Shown here: positions 27,058 through 36,154 of the stretch, one piece after another
Numbering within the stretch: position 1 is the stretch's first letter
How the letters are laid out: every line of letters starts with the position of its first letter
NCBI GenBank assembly: GCA_030648295.1
Contig: JAUSID010000034.1
Coordinates: 1 to 64,000, forward strand
DNA: 64,000 bases
Source of the DNA: Opitutaceae bacterium
Lineage (GTDB): Bacteria; Verrucomicrobiota; Verrucomicrobiia; Opitutales; Opitutaceae
Direction of reading: 5' to 3'
Translations under genes and position numbers: made by a program
The notes under the pieces: model-generated
Database searches by the model: none
Told to the model about the DNA's origin: nothing
Seen by the model: only the letters and a program-made list of their open reading frames with translations

Positions 27058-28047
27058 TCACTGCTTCCGGCCATAGTCTCCAAATTTGGAAACATTCGTG
27101 CGCGTCACCAATTCGACCGCAACCGGCACCCGTTGTGGAAATTCCCGCACACCCTTGATGTATTTGTCTGCATTCTCCGCCGCGGTGCGTGCCATGACCT
27201 TTGGAAACTGCATCACCGTCGCCGTGATTTTTCCCTCGGCGACGGCTTTGACGACATCGTCGGCGCCGTCGAATCCAAATACCTTCACCTTGGAGGCCTT
27301 GCCCGCGGCGAGCAGCGCCTGATAAGCGCCCATCGCCATGGCGTCGTTGCCGCAGAAGACTGCATCGAGGTCCGGATTCGCCTGCAAAATCGACTCCATC
27401 ACTTCGAGGGCCTTGCTCCGATCAAACTCCGCGCTCTGCTGTGCGACCATCTTCAACCCGGGAAAGCGGTCGACCACACTGTGAAATCCCTTCGAGCGGT
27501 TCCACGTATTCGTGTCCGCGACGATGCCGAGCAACTCGGCGTATTTGCCTGTCTCGCCGACTTGCTCGACGAAGTATTGTCCGAGCGCCACGCAGCCGGA
27601 GTAATTGTCCGAGAGAATCTGAGAGATGGCCGCATCGTTTGCCTCGATTTCGCGATCCATGCAGAAGACCGGAACACCCGCGGCCTTGGCCCGTCGCACG
27701 TTGGCGATCGACCCTTTTGCGTCCGTGCAATTGAAGAGCACCGCACGATAACCGGAGGATATGATGTTGTCGAAGTGCGCGGACTCCTTGGCCGGATCAT
27801 TTTGCGAGTCGAAAATTGTCGCGTCGTAGCCCAGTTCCTTTGCCCGGTCGCGCGCCGTCTCGGCAAGGACGACGAACCACGGATTGTTCAGCGTCGAGAC
27901 CACGACAGCCACTCGGCGCGAATCCGAAACCTTCGGTCCGCTCTTATCGGCAGAAGCCGGGGAATCGGCACGTTTGCAAGATACCAGAAGCAGGCATACC
28001 ACGGCGCCGAGGCGCGTGAACGCGCGCAGGTAACGAAGGGTTTTCAT
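27058..28047 (-). CDS. Sugar-binding lipoprotein of the ABC importer (RbsB-like)
   Basis: 329 residues. The lipoprotein signal peptide ends LLLVSCKR, with the Cys at residue 24 as lipidation site. The Peripla_BP_4 fold is clear: [18 protein letters not shown], the hinge-lobe [36 protein letters not shown], and the C-terminal [16 protein letters not shown] and [15 protein letters not shown]. It captures a pyranose- or furanose-like monosaccharide in the periplasm for the RbsA/RbsC pair. It is the first gene of the long minus-strand locus, facing the AraC gene across 211 bp. The ligand is unknown; D-apiose is my working guess from the downstream enzymes. Confidence 0.92.
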   Translation of the reverse strand: MKTLRYLRAFTRLGAVVCLLLVSCKRADSPASADKSGPKVSDSRRVAVVVSTLNNPWFVVLAETARDRAKELGYDATIFDSQNDPAKESAHFDNIISSGYRAVLFNCTDAKGSIANVRRAKAAGVPVFCMDREIEANDAAISQILSDNYSGCVALGQYFVEQVGETGKYAELLGIVADTNTWNRSKGFHSVVDRFPGLKMVAQQSAEFDRSKALEVMESILQANPDLDAVFCGNDAMAMGAYQALLAAGKASKVKVFGFDGADDVVKAVAEGKITATVMQFPKVMARTAAENADKYIKGVREFPQRVPVAVELVTRTNVSKFGDYGRKQ

Positions 28048-28258
28048 TGGAATTTTTTACGTGTGATTGCGAGGCTAGCGAGAGAGCGGCCACGCCGCAC
28101 GCGCTGATTTGCGTGTGCGGCGTCGCGAATGAAACTGACATGGATTTGCGGGGAGGGCCGGAGCCCCGAGGGATGGAGCTGAAGCGCCCATCGCACCGTA
28201 ACACATCTTTTTGCTAGCAGTCTTCCGCGCTTTTGGATTTTTCTAACGACATACTAAG
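28048..28258. promoter_or_regulatory. Divergent promoter region between sugar importer and AraC regulator
   Basis: 211 bp between the two divergent starts, the natural control point of the locus. It contains the 9-bp inverted repeat ACGCCGCAC (28092-28100) / GTGCGGCGT (28115-28123), which falls in the leader of the importer mRNA, and a T-rich stretch just before the AraC start. No -10/-35 pair could be assigned with confidence. Confidence 0.45.
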
Positions 28259-29137
28259 ATGGGCTCAATGGCCGCTAAAACTGCCCCCGTCTCGTTCGAT
28301 CCGGATCGCCCTGATTTCGCTCCTTACGGTCTGACGTGTGTTCACTGGCAGCCGTCGCCGATGCGTCGTCCGGATCACCACAACGAAGTCGAACTCAACT
28401 TTCTCGAATCCGGAACAGTCACGTACCTGCTGGGCGGAACCAAGACGACCGTGCCGGCCGGAAAGTTGAGCGCGTTCTGGGCGGCGATTCCGCACCAGAT
28501 AATCGACTATGGGGACGAGACTGCCTACTTCGTCGCCACGATCCCGCTCCAGTGTTTCCTGCAGTGGCGGCTCCCGGAGCATTTCGTCCAGCCGTTGATG
28601 CAAGGGCGTCTGGTCAGCGAACCCACCGCAGGGCGCGCCGCGTCGGACGCCCATCTCTTCGAGCATTGGGAAAGCGATCTGCTCAAAAAATCCACCGCGC
28701 TCGAGCGCCCCGTTCTGCTGGAGATGCAGGCGCGGTTGCTGCGTCTGGCGCTGAACACCCCGGAGCGGAAAAAAACCCGGACCAAGCGCGATCGCATTAC
28801 TACGGTCACGGAAACCGGGTTGAACAAAGTCGAGCAGATGGCCTGCTTTATCGCCCAAAACTATACCGAAAAGGTAACGGTGCAGCAGATCGGCGAGTGC
28901 GTGGACCTCCATCCCAACTACGCGATGAACCTGTTCCAAAAAACGTTTGGGACGACGCTGATCAATTACCTCACCCAACACCGGGTGTCGCATGCGCAGC
29001 GGCTTCTCGCCACCACCGATCAGTCGGTCACCGACATCGCGTTTCAATCCGGCTTTCACTCGATCAGCCGCTTCAACGATGCCTTTCGGCGGGCGTGTGG
29101 CTGCTCTCCACGAGATTATCGAAAATCGCACGAGTGA
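28259..29137 (+). CDS. AraC-family transcriptional regulator
   Basis: 292 residues (a second ATG lies 9 bases in). The N-terminal cupin sensor domain (HHNEVELNFLESGTVTYLLGG, AGKLSAFWAAIPHQI in pieces) is followed by a C-terminal double-HTH domain (about 195-290; VTVQQIGECVDLHPNYAMNLFQKTFG, then SVTDIAFQSGFHSISRFNDAFRRACG in pieces). It is divergent from the ABC importer operon, so it most likely activates that locus on sensing its sugar. It is related to the fragment at 47458-47541. Confidence 0.92.
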   Translation: MGSMAAKTAPVSFDPDRPDFAPYGLTCVHWQPSPMRRPDHHNEVELNFLESGTVTYLLGGTKTTVPAGKLSAFWAAIPHQIIDYGDETAYFVATIPLQCFLQWRLPEHFVQPLMQGRLVSEPTAGRAASDAHLFEHWESDLLKKSTALERPVLLEMQARLLRLALNTPERKKTRTKRDRITTVTETGLNKVEQMACFIAQNYTEKVTVQQIGECVDLHPNYAMNLFQKTFGTTLINYLTQHRVSHAQRLLATTDQSVTDIAFQSGFHSISRFNDAFRRACGCSPRDYRKSHE

Positions 29138-29641
29138 CGGACTCCTCTGCCTAGCCGGGAAATTTCACACTTTGCTCCGCTGCGAACGCACAGGGTGTTC
29201 GCTTGTGCCGTGCGCCGGCGCGCGCTCCACGATTTCCCGGCTAAGGGCAAAACCGCTCGGCGGTTTTGATCTTAGCCCGGGCTAGCCCGAGGTCGGATCG
29301 GTCAGTCCCGCCCGCATCGAAGCGAGCGATGTTAGCCCGAATATTTCACACCGTAGCGGAAGCCGTAAGGCTTTCGCACCGAGATTCGGCGAAACGCTCA
29401 CGCGTTCCGCTACGACAGCTCGTTAGCCCGGTCATTCGGGGTGTGAAATTTCCGGGTTTGGCCGGCCGGCAAACCGGCGGCGGCTGGCCGCCCGGCCAGG
29501 CGCTTAGTATACCAGTAAAATTGGCGTCAGGACGGGTAGAAACCCCCGTAAGATTGCACTAGACTGGAATAGGATCAGCCGAAGGGCGTTCGCTCCGGGG
29601 CGCGGTGCCCCGCGGGTGTGAGGCCCATTATCACCCTCCCT
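29138..29641. repeat. 504-bp repeat cluster between AraC and TonB-receptor genes
   Basis: No gene is seen. It holds three copies of the 18-bp motif YTARCCSGGWWATTTCAC (29151-29168 plus, 29332-29349 plus, 29443-29460 minus), a 9-bp hairpin CAAAACCGC/GCGGTTTTG (29248-29268) that may terminate the AraC transcript, and a 61-bp family-2 REPIN-like unit (29353-29413) sitting between two inverted copies of the motif. The leader of the TonB receptor begins after about 29510. Confidence 0.75.
29353..29413. repeat. REPIN-like unit, family 2 (GTAGCGG), copy B
   Basis: 61 bp from GTAGCGG to CCGCTAC. The left hairpin has stem AAGCC/GGCTT with loop GTAA; the right one, read on the other strand, has stem AACGC/GCGTT with loop GTGA. 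Flanking CG pairs are shared. The compensatory change inside a fixed frame is the mark of a REP doublet. It matches 4121-4181 in inverted orientation and identical length. Confidence 0.8.
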
Positions 29642-32600
29642 ATGAATACTGAAACACCAGGCCAGTGCGTATGGACAAGACGGATACCCACCATTCGCCT
29701 TTTCCGCGACGTTTTAAAATCCACACTCCTCGCGGTCTTCACCGCGAGTGTCGTGGCGGTTGGCGCGAGCGCGGCGATCATTCAAGGAACCGTCGTCAAT
29801 CAAAACACGAAGCGGTTCCTGGAGCGCGCCACCGTGCAGGTGCAGGGAACTCGATACCAGGCCCTCACGGACAAGGACGGCACCTTCCGCATCGCAGGGT
29901 TGCCGCCCGGGACCTACACATTGGTCGCAAACTACGCCGGCCTCGATGACGCGACCAAAACCGTTACGGTCGCCGGCGAACAAACTGTGCGGTCTGACTT
30001 CGAACTCACCGCCAGCGAGGTTTACCAGCTGGGCCAGTTCGTGGTCACGTCCACCGTCGAAGGCAGCGCTTATGCCGTGAACCAGCAGCGCCGCGCGGAA
30101 TCACCTCGCAGCGTCACCTCGATTGACGCGTTCATCGATCAGACGACGGGCAATCCCGGGGAGTTCTTGAAGAACGTCGAGGGAATTCAAATGGACTACT
30201 CCCAGAACGAACCTCAGGCGATTCGCGTCCGCGGCTTTGACCCGAATCTCACCATGGTGACGATGGATGGCAATGAGATCGCGTCGGCCGCATCCAGCGG
30301 GTCCAACCGTGCGGTGCAGATCGACCAGCTATCGATTGCCAGTATCGAGAATGTCGAAGTCTTCAAAGCGCCCATTCCGTCGATCTCTGCGAACGCCATT
30401 GGTGGCGTGGTGAACTTCAACACGAAGAGCGCCTTCGATCAGCAGGGCCGCCGCGCGTTCACGCAGATCGGCGTGAACATGGACTCAAATGACTTCAGTT
30501 GGAAAAAGACTCCCGGTCCCGGTCACGGCGAAAAGGCCGAGCGTAGAATCTATCCTGTCGGTCGCATCGAGTATTCGAATTCGTTTCTGAACAACCGGCT
30601 CGGGATCGTGGCTTCCGTCGGCTATGATCACACCAACCAGCTCGGCTCGAGCGTCACGCACAACCTGAATGTGTCGGCGCTGCCTGGCTCGACCTTGCCC
30701 TCACCGCCGACCCCCTACACCACCGACAACGTGGCGGTGCGCCGCGGCGCGATGTCGTTTGCCCCGAACCGGCAGTTGCGCACGCGCGGCGACGTTTCGT
30801 TGAACACGGATTTCAAGCTTACGGAGAGCGTCGCTCTTTTCCTCAAGACGACCTTTTCCGACTACCACAGCACGAATCGCAATCATGGGTTCACCCTCAA
30901 CCCGGGAACGCTGGCGGCGGGTGCGACGGTCACCGACTACACCGCCACCGCCGGAACAGCTTCTCAAGGGGTCAGCGTTTTCGACAAGTATACCCAATCG
31001 TGGCAGATCAATCCGGGGCTGAAATACCGGGAGGGAAACTGGAAGATCGATCTCATCGGCGGGTTCTCGAAATCCATCAACCACTACAAGAATCCCGACA
31101 ACTTCGGAGCGCTGGGCATCACGCTCGGCGGCGTTGGCTGGACCATGAGCACACCGACCCACGACGACACGCCGACCTCGATCAGCCAGACGGCGGGACC
31201 CGATTTCTACAACCTCAACAATTACGCCCCTAACCAGGGGAACTTGGCGTCGACGGCCGGGCAACATCGGTCGAATCACAACGGACTCGTCTCGACGAAT
31301 TTTCGTGACTCGTCCGACGTAAAATACTCCAACCGGCTCGACGTTCGCCGCGACTTCCAGACGACGTTCCCGTTGTACCTCAAAACGGGCGTGGCCTACA
31401 ACGAGCAGATCCGCAACAAGCGCCAGGAACAGAAACGTTGGTATTGGATGGGACAGGACGGTGTCGCCACCGCCGACGATATCACCGCCGCTGGCGCCCA
31501 GCTCGGCCGATTTGCCGAACCCGTTCCGGTCACACAGGGCATATCGGGATTCGACCTGCGTGAGCCCAGCTACCTTAGCACGACGGAGCTTTTCAAGTAT
31601 TGGCAGGCAAATCCCCAAGTCCTCCAGGAAAACACCGCTTACACGGCACAGCAGAAGATCGCGGGGAAACAAAAGGTGAACGAACAGATCAGCGCCGCCT
31701 ACTTCATGGGCAATGCCACGTTCAACAATCTCAACGTGCTTGCCGGCGTGCGGGTCGAGAAGACCGAGATCAAGGCCGAGGGCTATCGCGTGTTGCCGAC
31801 GAGCGGCCCGGCGTCAGTGCTTCCCGCCGGCACCGACCCGAACTCCCTGCCGGGCATCCTTGCGGCTTACCGGACACTCACCACGCGCTCCGATTACACG
31901 TCGGACCCGTTTCCGTATCTCCATCTCAAATACGAGTGGGTGCGTGGTCTGCAATTGCGGGGCAGCTACACCGAAGCCATCGGTCGCCCCAATTTGTCGG
32001 ATGTGCTGCCCAACAACGTGACCCAGAACGACACGACCCAGACCATCTCCACCAATCGCGCCGGATTGCTTCCGCAGCGCTCCAAGAACCTCGATTTCAG
32101 CCTGGAGTATTACACCCGCACGGCGGGCCAGTGGACCGCGGGCTGGTTCAGTCGTGATGTCGAGGATTACATTTCCTCGGCGACGGTGCCGATGACGCCC
32201 GCGCTCCTCGAAGAACTGAACCTCGGGCCGGAGTTCGCGACCTGGCAGGTGTCGACCAAGACCAACCTCGGTAGTGCCAAATGGAGCGGGTATGAGCTCA
32301 GCTTCCGGCAGGCGCTGCGCGCATGGTCGTTCATTCCGAACCCGCTGCACGGCGTCACGCTGTGGGCAAACTACACGAAGATCGCGAAAATGTCGGGCGA
32401 CTTCGGCACCCGCGGTGCGACCATCACGCACTTGTCGAATGTGAGTCCGGAACTCGTGAACGGCGGGATCGGTTATCGCACGCCGCGCGGAAAATTCTTC
32501 GTGCAGCTCTCCGCTAATTACCAGGCAGCCAAACCCACGCAGAATCTGCCGGCAACCAACGCCGCCTCACAACGGCGGCCAATGCAGGAGGCGTATCGCT

Positions 32601-32767
32601 TCTGGAACATGGAGGCCAGCTACCGCCTGACCGAGAAACTGCGGCTGACCTGCACGGGCCGAAATCTGTTCTCGGAACGCCCGACGTTCTCGGAGATGGG
32701 CATCGTTCGAAACACCCAGCAGGCGACCGGGATCGCGTGGTTGTTCGCTGCGCGCTACGACCTGTAA
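29642..32767 (+). CDS. Large TonB-dependent receptor next to the sugar importer locus
   Basis: 1041 residues from the ATG at 29642; the frame also has a GTG at 29618. A long signal sequence (cleavage near VGASAAI) is followed by a carboxypeptidase-regulatory-like domain (about 42-125; DKDGTFRIAGLPPGTYTLVA), then a plug (PGEFLKNVEGIQMDYSQ, IRVRGFDPNLTMVTMDG, SIENVEVFKAPIPSI) and a long barrel ending in the aromatic AARYDL. It belongs to the large verrucomicrobial receptor type. It follows the AraC gene on the plus strand, so it may import the oligosaccharide whose monomer is handled by the ABC importer. No SusD partner is present. Confidence 0.88.
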   Translation: MNTETPGQCVWTRRIPTIRLFRDVLKSTLLAVFTASVVAVGASAAIIQGTVVNQNTKRFLERATVQVQGTRYQALTDKDGTFRIAGLPPGTYTLVANYAGLDDATKTVTVAGEQTVRSDFELTASEVYQLGQFVVTSTVEGSAYAVNQQRRAESPRSVTSIDAFIDQTTGNPGEFLKNVEGIQMDYSQNEPQAIRVRGFDPNLTMVTMDGNEIASAASSGSNRAVQIDQLSIASIENVEVFKAPIPSISANAIGGVVNFNTKSAFDQQGRRAFTQIGVNMDSNDFSWKKTPGPGHGEKAERRIYPVGRIEYSNSFLNNRLGIVASVGYDHTNQLGSSVTHNLNVSALPGSTLPSPPTPYTTDNVAVRRGAMSFAPNRQLRTRGDVSLNTDFKLTESVALFLKTTFSDYHSTNRNHGFTLNPGTLAAGATVTDYTATAGTASQGVSVFDKYTQSWQINPGLKYREGNWKIDLIGGFSKSINHYKNPDNFGALGITLGGVGWTMSTPTHDDTPTSISQTAGPDFYNLNNYAPNQGNLASTAGQHRSNHNGLVSTNFRDSSDVKYSNRLDVRRDFQTTFPLYLKTGVAYNEQIRNKRQEQKRWYWMGQDGVATADDITAAGAQLGRFAEPVPVTQGISGFDLREPSYLSTTELFKYWQANPQVLQENTAYTAQQKIAGKQKVNEQISAAYFMGNATFNNLNVLAGVRVEKTEIKAEGYRVLPTSGPASVLPAGTDPNSLPGILAAYRTLTTRSDYTSDPFPYLHLKYEWVRGLQLRGSYTEAIGRPNLSDVLPNNVTQNDTTQTISTNRAGLLPQRSKNLDFSLEYYTRTAGQWTAGWFSRDVEDYISSATVPMTPALLEELNLGPEFATWQVSTKTNLGSAKWSGYELSFRQALRAWSFIPNPLHGVTLWANYTKIAKMSGDFGTRGATITHLSNVSPELVNGGIGYRTPRGKFFVQLSANYQAAKPTQNLPATNAASQRRPMQEAYRFWNMEASYRLTEKLRLTCTGRNLFSERPTFSEMGIVRNTQQATGIAWLFAARYDL

Positions 32768-32844
32768 CCATAGCCGAAGACGCGGAACGAGACCGTGCCG
32801 CAGGCGAATCACCCCGCCAATATACTGGACAGTCCTGGGTCCGG

Positions 32845-33222
32845 TTACACCGCGACCGCGGGCTGTTTGTCGAAGGCAAGCTCGTTGTCACGGATAGTGA
32901 ACGTCAGGTCGGAGCCCTCCTCCACTTCGCCATTGATCAGCGCACGGGCGAGCTTGGTTTCAATGTTGCGCTGCAGGAACCGCTTCAGTGGCCGCGCGCC
33001 GAATACCGGGTCGTAACCCTTCTCCGCTGCCCATTCCTTCGCCTTCGGATCGAGTTTCACTGTGACGCGCCGGTCCGCCAGCCGCCTGTTCAGGTCGGCC
33101 ATCAGCAGGTCCACGATGCTGGTGATTTCTTCCAATGTCAGCGGCTTGAAGAGAATCGTCTCGTCGATGCGGTTGAGAAACTCCGGCCGGAACGCCTGCC
33201 GCAGCTCCGCCATCACGCTCAT
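32845..33222 (-). pseudogene. clpB 3'-end fragment 1
   Basis: 125 codons encoding only the end of the second AAA+ module and the small D2 domain of the ClpB disaggregase ([20 protein letters not shown]..., [16 protein letters not shown]). ClpB proteins are around 860 residues, so about 85% is missing. The homology stops abruptly around 33221, where the preceding BNR gene ends. It shares roughly 88% nucleotide identity by eye with fragment 3 at 58340, so the two are not simple copies of one another. Probably non-functional. Confidence 0.88.
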
Positions 33223-34625
33223 TGCCTGGCGGCCTGCTCCTGCCCCCTGCCGTCATACGGCCAAGGCGCCGTGGATAGGAAAAACCCCTTCGTCACGCGG
33301 AGCATGCGCAGGTCCGTGCCGTCGTTGGTGTCGTTGTTCGAGCCGCCGCCGTAAAAGATATACGCCATGTTGCCGACGAACGTGAGCGAATGCTGCAGGA
33401 AGCCGTCCTTGCCGTCGGGGAAATGTCCGAGGAGGCGGAAATTATCCCAGGTCCGACCGCCATCACGGCTGATGACCGAGGCGAGCTGCCGCCGGTCCTT
33501 CGAGCGCCTGCCGACATGCCACGAGTGGACGACCGCCACGAGGACGTCAGTGCCCGGAATCCGCGCCAGCTTCGGCGGGTTGTCTCCACCGCCCAAATAC
33601 AGTGTGCCGCTTCGGCTCCACGCGTGGCCGTTGTCGTCGGAGAACGAAAGAAAATAGAACGGTGCCTCGTGCCGGCTGAGAAACACCAGCCGGCCGTCGT
33701 CCAGGTGCGCCAGCGCCGACTCACCCGTCGGCAGCGCCTTCGCCGATACTTGCGCCAGCACGCGCCACGTCGCCCCGAGATCATCGGAGGCGGCAATCTG
33801 CACGGCGGGCGCGTAGCTGTTGAGCGCCTGCAGTAGCCGCGAGCGGTCGCCGACGATCAGCGTGTCGTTGTTGGCCGACATCTCGTCGCTCACCTGAACC
33901 GGCGCCGACCAGATGGCGGCTTCGTCGGTCGAGCGCATGAAGAAGCGCGCCCGCGCGACGATCTTGTAGCCCGCATCGAGCCCGAAACGTGAATAGGTCA
34001 GCCCAAGACTGCCGTCGGGCAACCGCGCCAGCGCCGGCTTGCCCCACGCGACCTCGCGGTTTCCCTCCAGCAGCCGGCGGGGCCGGGACCAGGTCGCGCC
34101 ACCGTCCGCAGACTCCATCTGCCAGAGGCTGGTGTTCAGGTGCAGCCGCGGCTGCTCGCGCGGCTTCAGAAAATACATCAGCAGCAGCCGGCCATCGCGC
34201 AGCCCGATCGCGCTGGGCGCCCCGGCATACCAGTCGTCACCGCGCCGGATCATCGTCGGCGAGAGATGCGACTGCATCCGCGGTGTGCGCGTCGCGGCGC
34301 TGACCGTGCCTGCGCTTTCGCCGCTGGCACCGAACGCCGCGACCTTGTGCTCGTAGCTCGTCTCGTGCTGCATGCCGCCGTCGTCGAAATGCGTGGCGTT
34401 GGCCGGCACCTCGCCCGCGAGATACCACCGCTCCGTTCCCTGCTCCCGCCGCCAGATCCGGTAACCGGCTTCGTCGGCCCCTCGATCCTGCCACGACACG
34501 CGCAGGTGCGCGGGCGACGAACCGGTGTGCCGAACGTCACCGGGCGCCGACGGCAACGCGGCAAACGCCGGAGCGGCGAGCATCAGCCCGCAAAGCACGG
34601 CAGCGAGGCGCGCGAGGGCGATCAT
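33219..34625 (-). CDS. Secreted FnIII + sialidase-like (BNR) beta-propeller protein
   Basis: 468 residues. After a signal peptide (to about FAALPSAP) comes a fibronectin type III domain (about 25-110; LRVSWQDRGADEAGYRIWRR in pieces), then a six-bladed propeller with Asp-boxes SADGGATW, SDDLGATW, SDDNGHAW and SRDGGRTW. The FRIP arginine of true GH33 enzymes is not evident, so glycan binding or another propeller hydrolase activity is possible. The ATG at 34625 is preferred to a TTG six bases upstream. Its 3' end runs into clpB fragment 1, and the last residues (GRGQEQAARQ) look like read-through past the original end. Confidence 0.82.
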   Translation of the reverse strand: MIALARLAAVLCGLMLAAPAFAALPSAPGDVRHTGSSPAHLRVSWQDRGADEAGYRIWRREQGTERWYLAGEVPANATHFDDGGMQHETSYEHKVAAFGASGESAGTVSAATRTPRMQSHLSPTMIRRGDDWYAGAPSAIGLRDGRLLLMYFLKPREQPRLHLNTSLWQMESADGGATWSRPRRLLEGNREVAWGKPALARLPDGSLGLTYSRFGLDAGYKIVARARFFMRSTDEAAIWSAPVQVSDEMSANNDTLIVGDRSRLLQALNSYAPAVQIAASDDLGATWRVLAQVSAKALPTGESALAHLDDGRLVFLSRHEAPFYFLSFSDDNGHAWSRSGTLYLGGGDNPPKLARIPGTDVLVAVVHSWHVGRRSKDRRQLASVISRDGGRTWDNFRLLGHFPDGKDGFLQHSLTFVGNMAYIFYGGGSNNDTNDGTDLRMLRVTKGFFLSTAPWPYDGRGQEQAARQ

Positions 34626-34635
34626 CGGCAATCTT

Positions 34636-35760
34636 TCAGCGCCGCTTCGGCGCCGCTACGGCCGCCTTCATCGGATTCCAGTCGTCGGCCGAAACGGGTT
34701 CGTAGCCATGAGCCATCAGCCATTCGTTCCGCAGGGCGTGCCACTTCGCTTTCGCCGCCCCTCCTTCCAGGAAGGTAACGCCCTTGGGTTTGGTCGCACC
34801 GTATTTGCCCGGCTCACCCAGCCAGAGCAGGTAGTTCGTGCCCTTGAACGTCGCGTTCTGGTGGAAATTCAAAAGTTTCCAGCCGTTGCGCGGCTGCTCG
34901 CCGGCTGCAAACACCGAGTCGGTGATCACGATTTTGTGATTCGGCGTCTCATAGCCGTGGAACTTGAACCATGTGCCGAGGCCGGGGTCGCCGTTCGTCC
35001 GCGCCAGGCGCACCAGCGTGCGCGTCACGCGAATTTCCGGATCCTCGTTCGGGCCGATCGCCGGAACTTTCAGGTAACGGACGCCGTTCACCGTCTCGTT
35101 CTGCTCGGACAGGAACGTCCACGTTCCGTCAATCAGGCAGTCCTCGATGTCGCCCGGCATGAACTCGTCGTTCTCGATGGCGTCGTCGCGGATGCCCGTG
35201 AGGTAGCAGGCGCGCATGAGAAACTTTCCGCTGTTCGGATAACTGCGCGCGCGGAACAGCGGCGTCTCCCGCGGCCGCCAGCCGTCGTGCATGTTGTGGA
35301 TCCGGGCACCCTCGAGCCGGTGCAGCCCGGCGCCCACGGTGTAGAACCCGGCTCCGCCGAACGCATGCGTGAGCTCCCAACTCCACTCGAGCGGAATCGA
35401 ACCGTTCACGGTGCCACCGAGGATAGTGATGTTGGTCGGTGGTTTCGACTGCTCGCCGACCGAAAACGCCGTCACGACCGGATGCGTCGGCTTCGGCGTC
35501 CACGCCATTCCGGTGAGGTCGAAAGTGGTGTTGTCCGCCACGTCGGCATGCGCGGTGTAACGCGTGCCGAAAATGCCCTCGATTTTCACGACCGCGCCGG
35601 AGGTCGCCGTCGCGGGCGTCTTCGTCACCTTGATCGCGGGCGGCTTGTCCGCGGCAAAGGCGCCGGCGACGCAAGCCAGCCCGGCGCAACCGACGCGCGA
35701 ACGACGCAGCGCCGTGCGCAACATTGAAGTGAGTCCGGCCGATCGGAGCGGTGATTTCAT
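34636..35760 (-). CDS. Secreted parallel beta-helix-like protein of unknown function
   Basis: 374 residues from the ATG at 35760, with a signal peptide ending near AGAFAADKP. The body has the repetitive short beta pattern of right-handed helices (NITILGGTVNGSIPL, GARIHNMHDGWRPRE, RACYLTGIRDDAIENDEF, DIEDCLIDGTWTFLSEQN). Such proteins in Planctomycetes and Verrucomicrobia are often polysaccharide lyase-like or hydrolase-like, but I see no assignable active site. It lies 10 bp upstream of the FnIII-BNR gene on the same strand, so they probably form one transcript and act on the same glycan. Confidence 0.65.
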   Translation of the reverse strand: MKSPLRSAGLTSMLRTALRRSRVGCAGLACVAGAFAADKPPAIKVTKTPATATSGAVVKIEGIFGTRYTAHADVADNTTFDLTGMAWTPKPTHPVVTAFSVGEQSKPPTNITILGGTVNGSIPLEWSWELTHAFGGAGFYTVGAGLHRLEGARIHNMHDGWRPRETPLFRARSYPNSGKFLMRACYLTGIRDDAIENDEFMPGDIEDCLIDGTWTFLSEQNETVNGVRYLKVPAIGPNEDPEIRVTRTLVRLARTNGDPGLGTWFKFHGYETPNHKIVITDSVFAAGEQPRNGWKLLNFHQNATFKGTNYLLWLGEPGKYGATKPKGVTFLEGGAAKAKWHALRNEWLMAHGYEPVSADDWNPMKAAVAAPKRR

Positions 35761-35917
35761 GGGAAGAATAGAAACGAGGGGATGAACGATTGATCTGCGC
35801 GCTCGGGGCGCATCGGGCAACGGAATCATGCGCATCGGTTTCAGGCCATCCCCGATCGGCCAGGTTAGATATCCGCGGTCGCGCGGGGCCGGAAGAGCGA
35901 TTGGGTGGTTCGCTCCA

Positions 35918-35951
35918 CAGACCAGCGGGAGCCGGGCGCGCCGCTGGTCTG
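35918..35951. promoter_or_regulatory. Inverted repeat CAGACCAGCG/CGCTGGTCTG
   Basis: Perfect 10-bp arms (35918-35927 and 35942-35951) with a 14-base centre. It lies between the start of the beta-helix gene and the truncated GntR-type reading frame, where a regulator operator would be expected. The TGGTC half-sites recall the palindrome at 41452-41470. Confidence 0.4.
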
Positions 35952-36019
35952 CGCGCCTGACCAGTGAATCGCGCTCGCCCGATGCGGCGGGCGCAGGCAG
36001 CGTCGGCGCGCTTTCCCGC

Positions 36020-36154
36020 ATGTCGTCTCCCGTCCTGCCGCCGCGCCGCGAGTTCCTTGCCGATCAGGTGGCCCGCGTACTGCGGCGCGAAATTCAGGCC
36101 GCGCGCTGGCGCGACTGGCTGCCAGGCGAGCGCAGCCTGATCAAGATCCTCACC
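36020..36154 (+). pseudogene. Fragment of a GntR-type regulator (N-terminal wing-HTH only)
   Basis: From the ATG at 36020 about 45 codons read as the start of a GntR-family HTH: PPRREFLADQVARVLRREI, then RWRDWLPGERSL. A complete domain would continue with a recognition helix and a ligand domain of about 270 more residues. The homology ends at about 36150, exactly where the convergent GH33 gene stops. The rest of the regulator has been lost. Confidence 0.75.
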
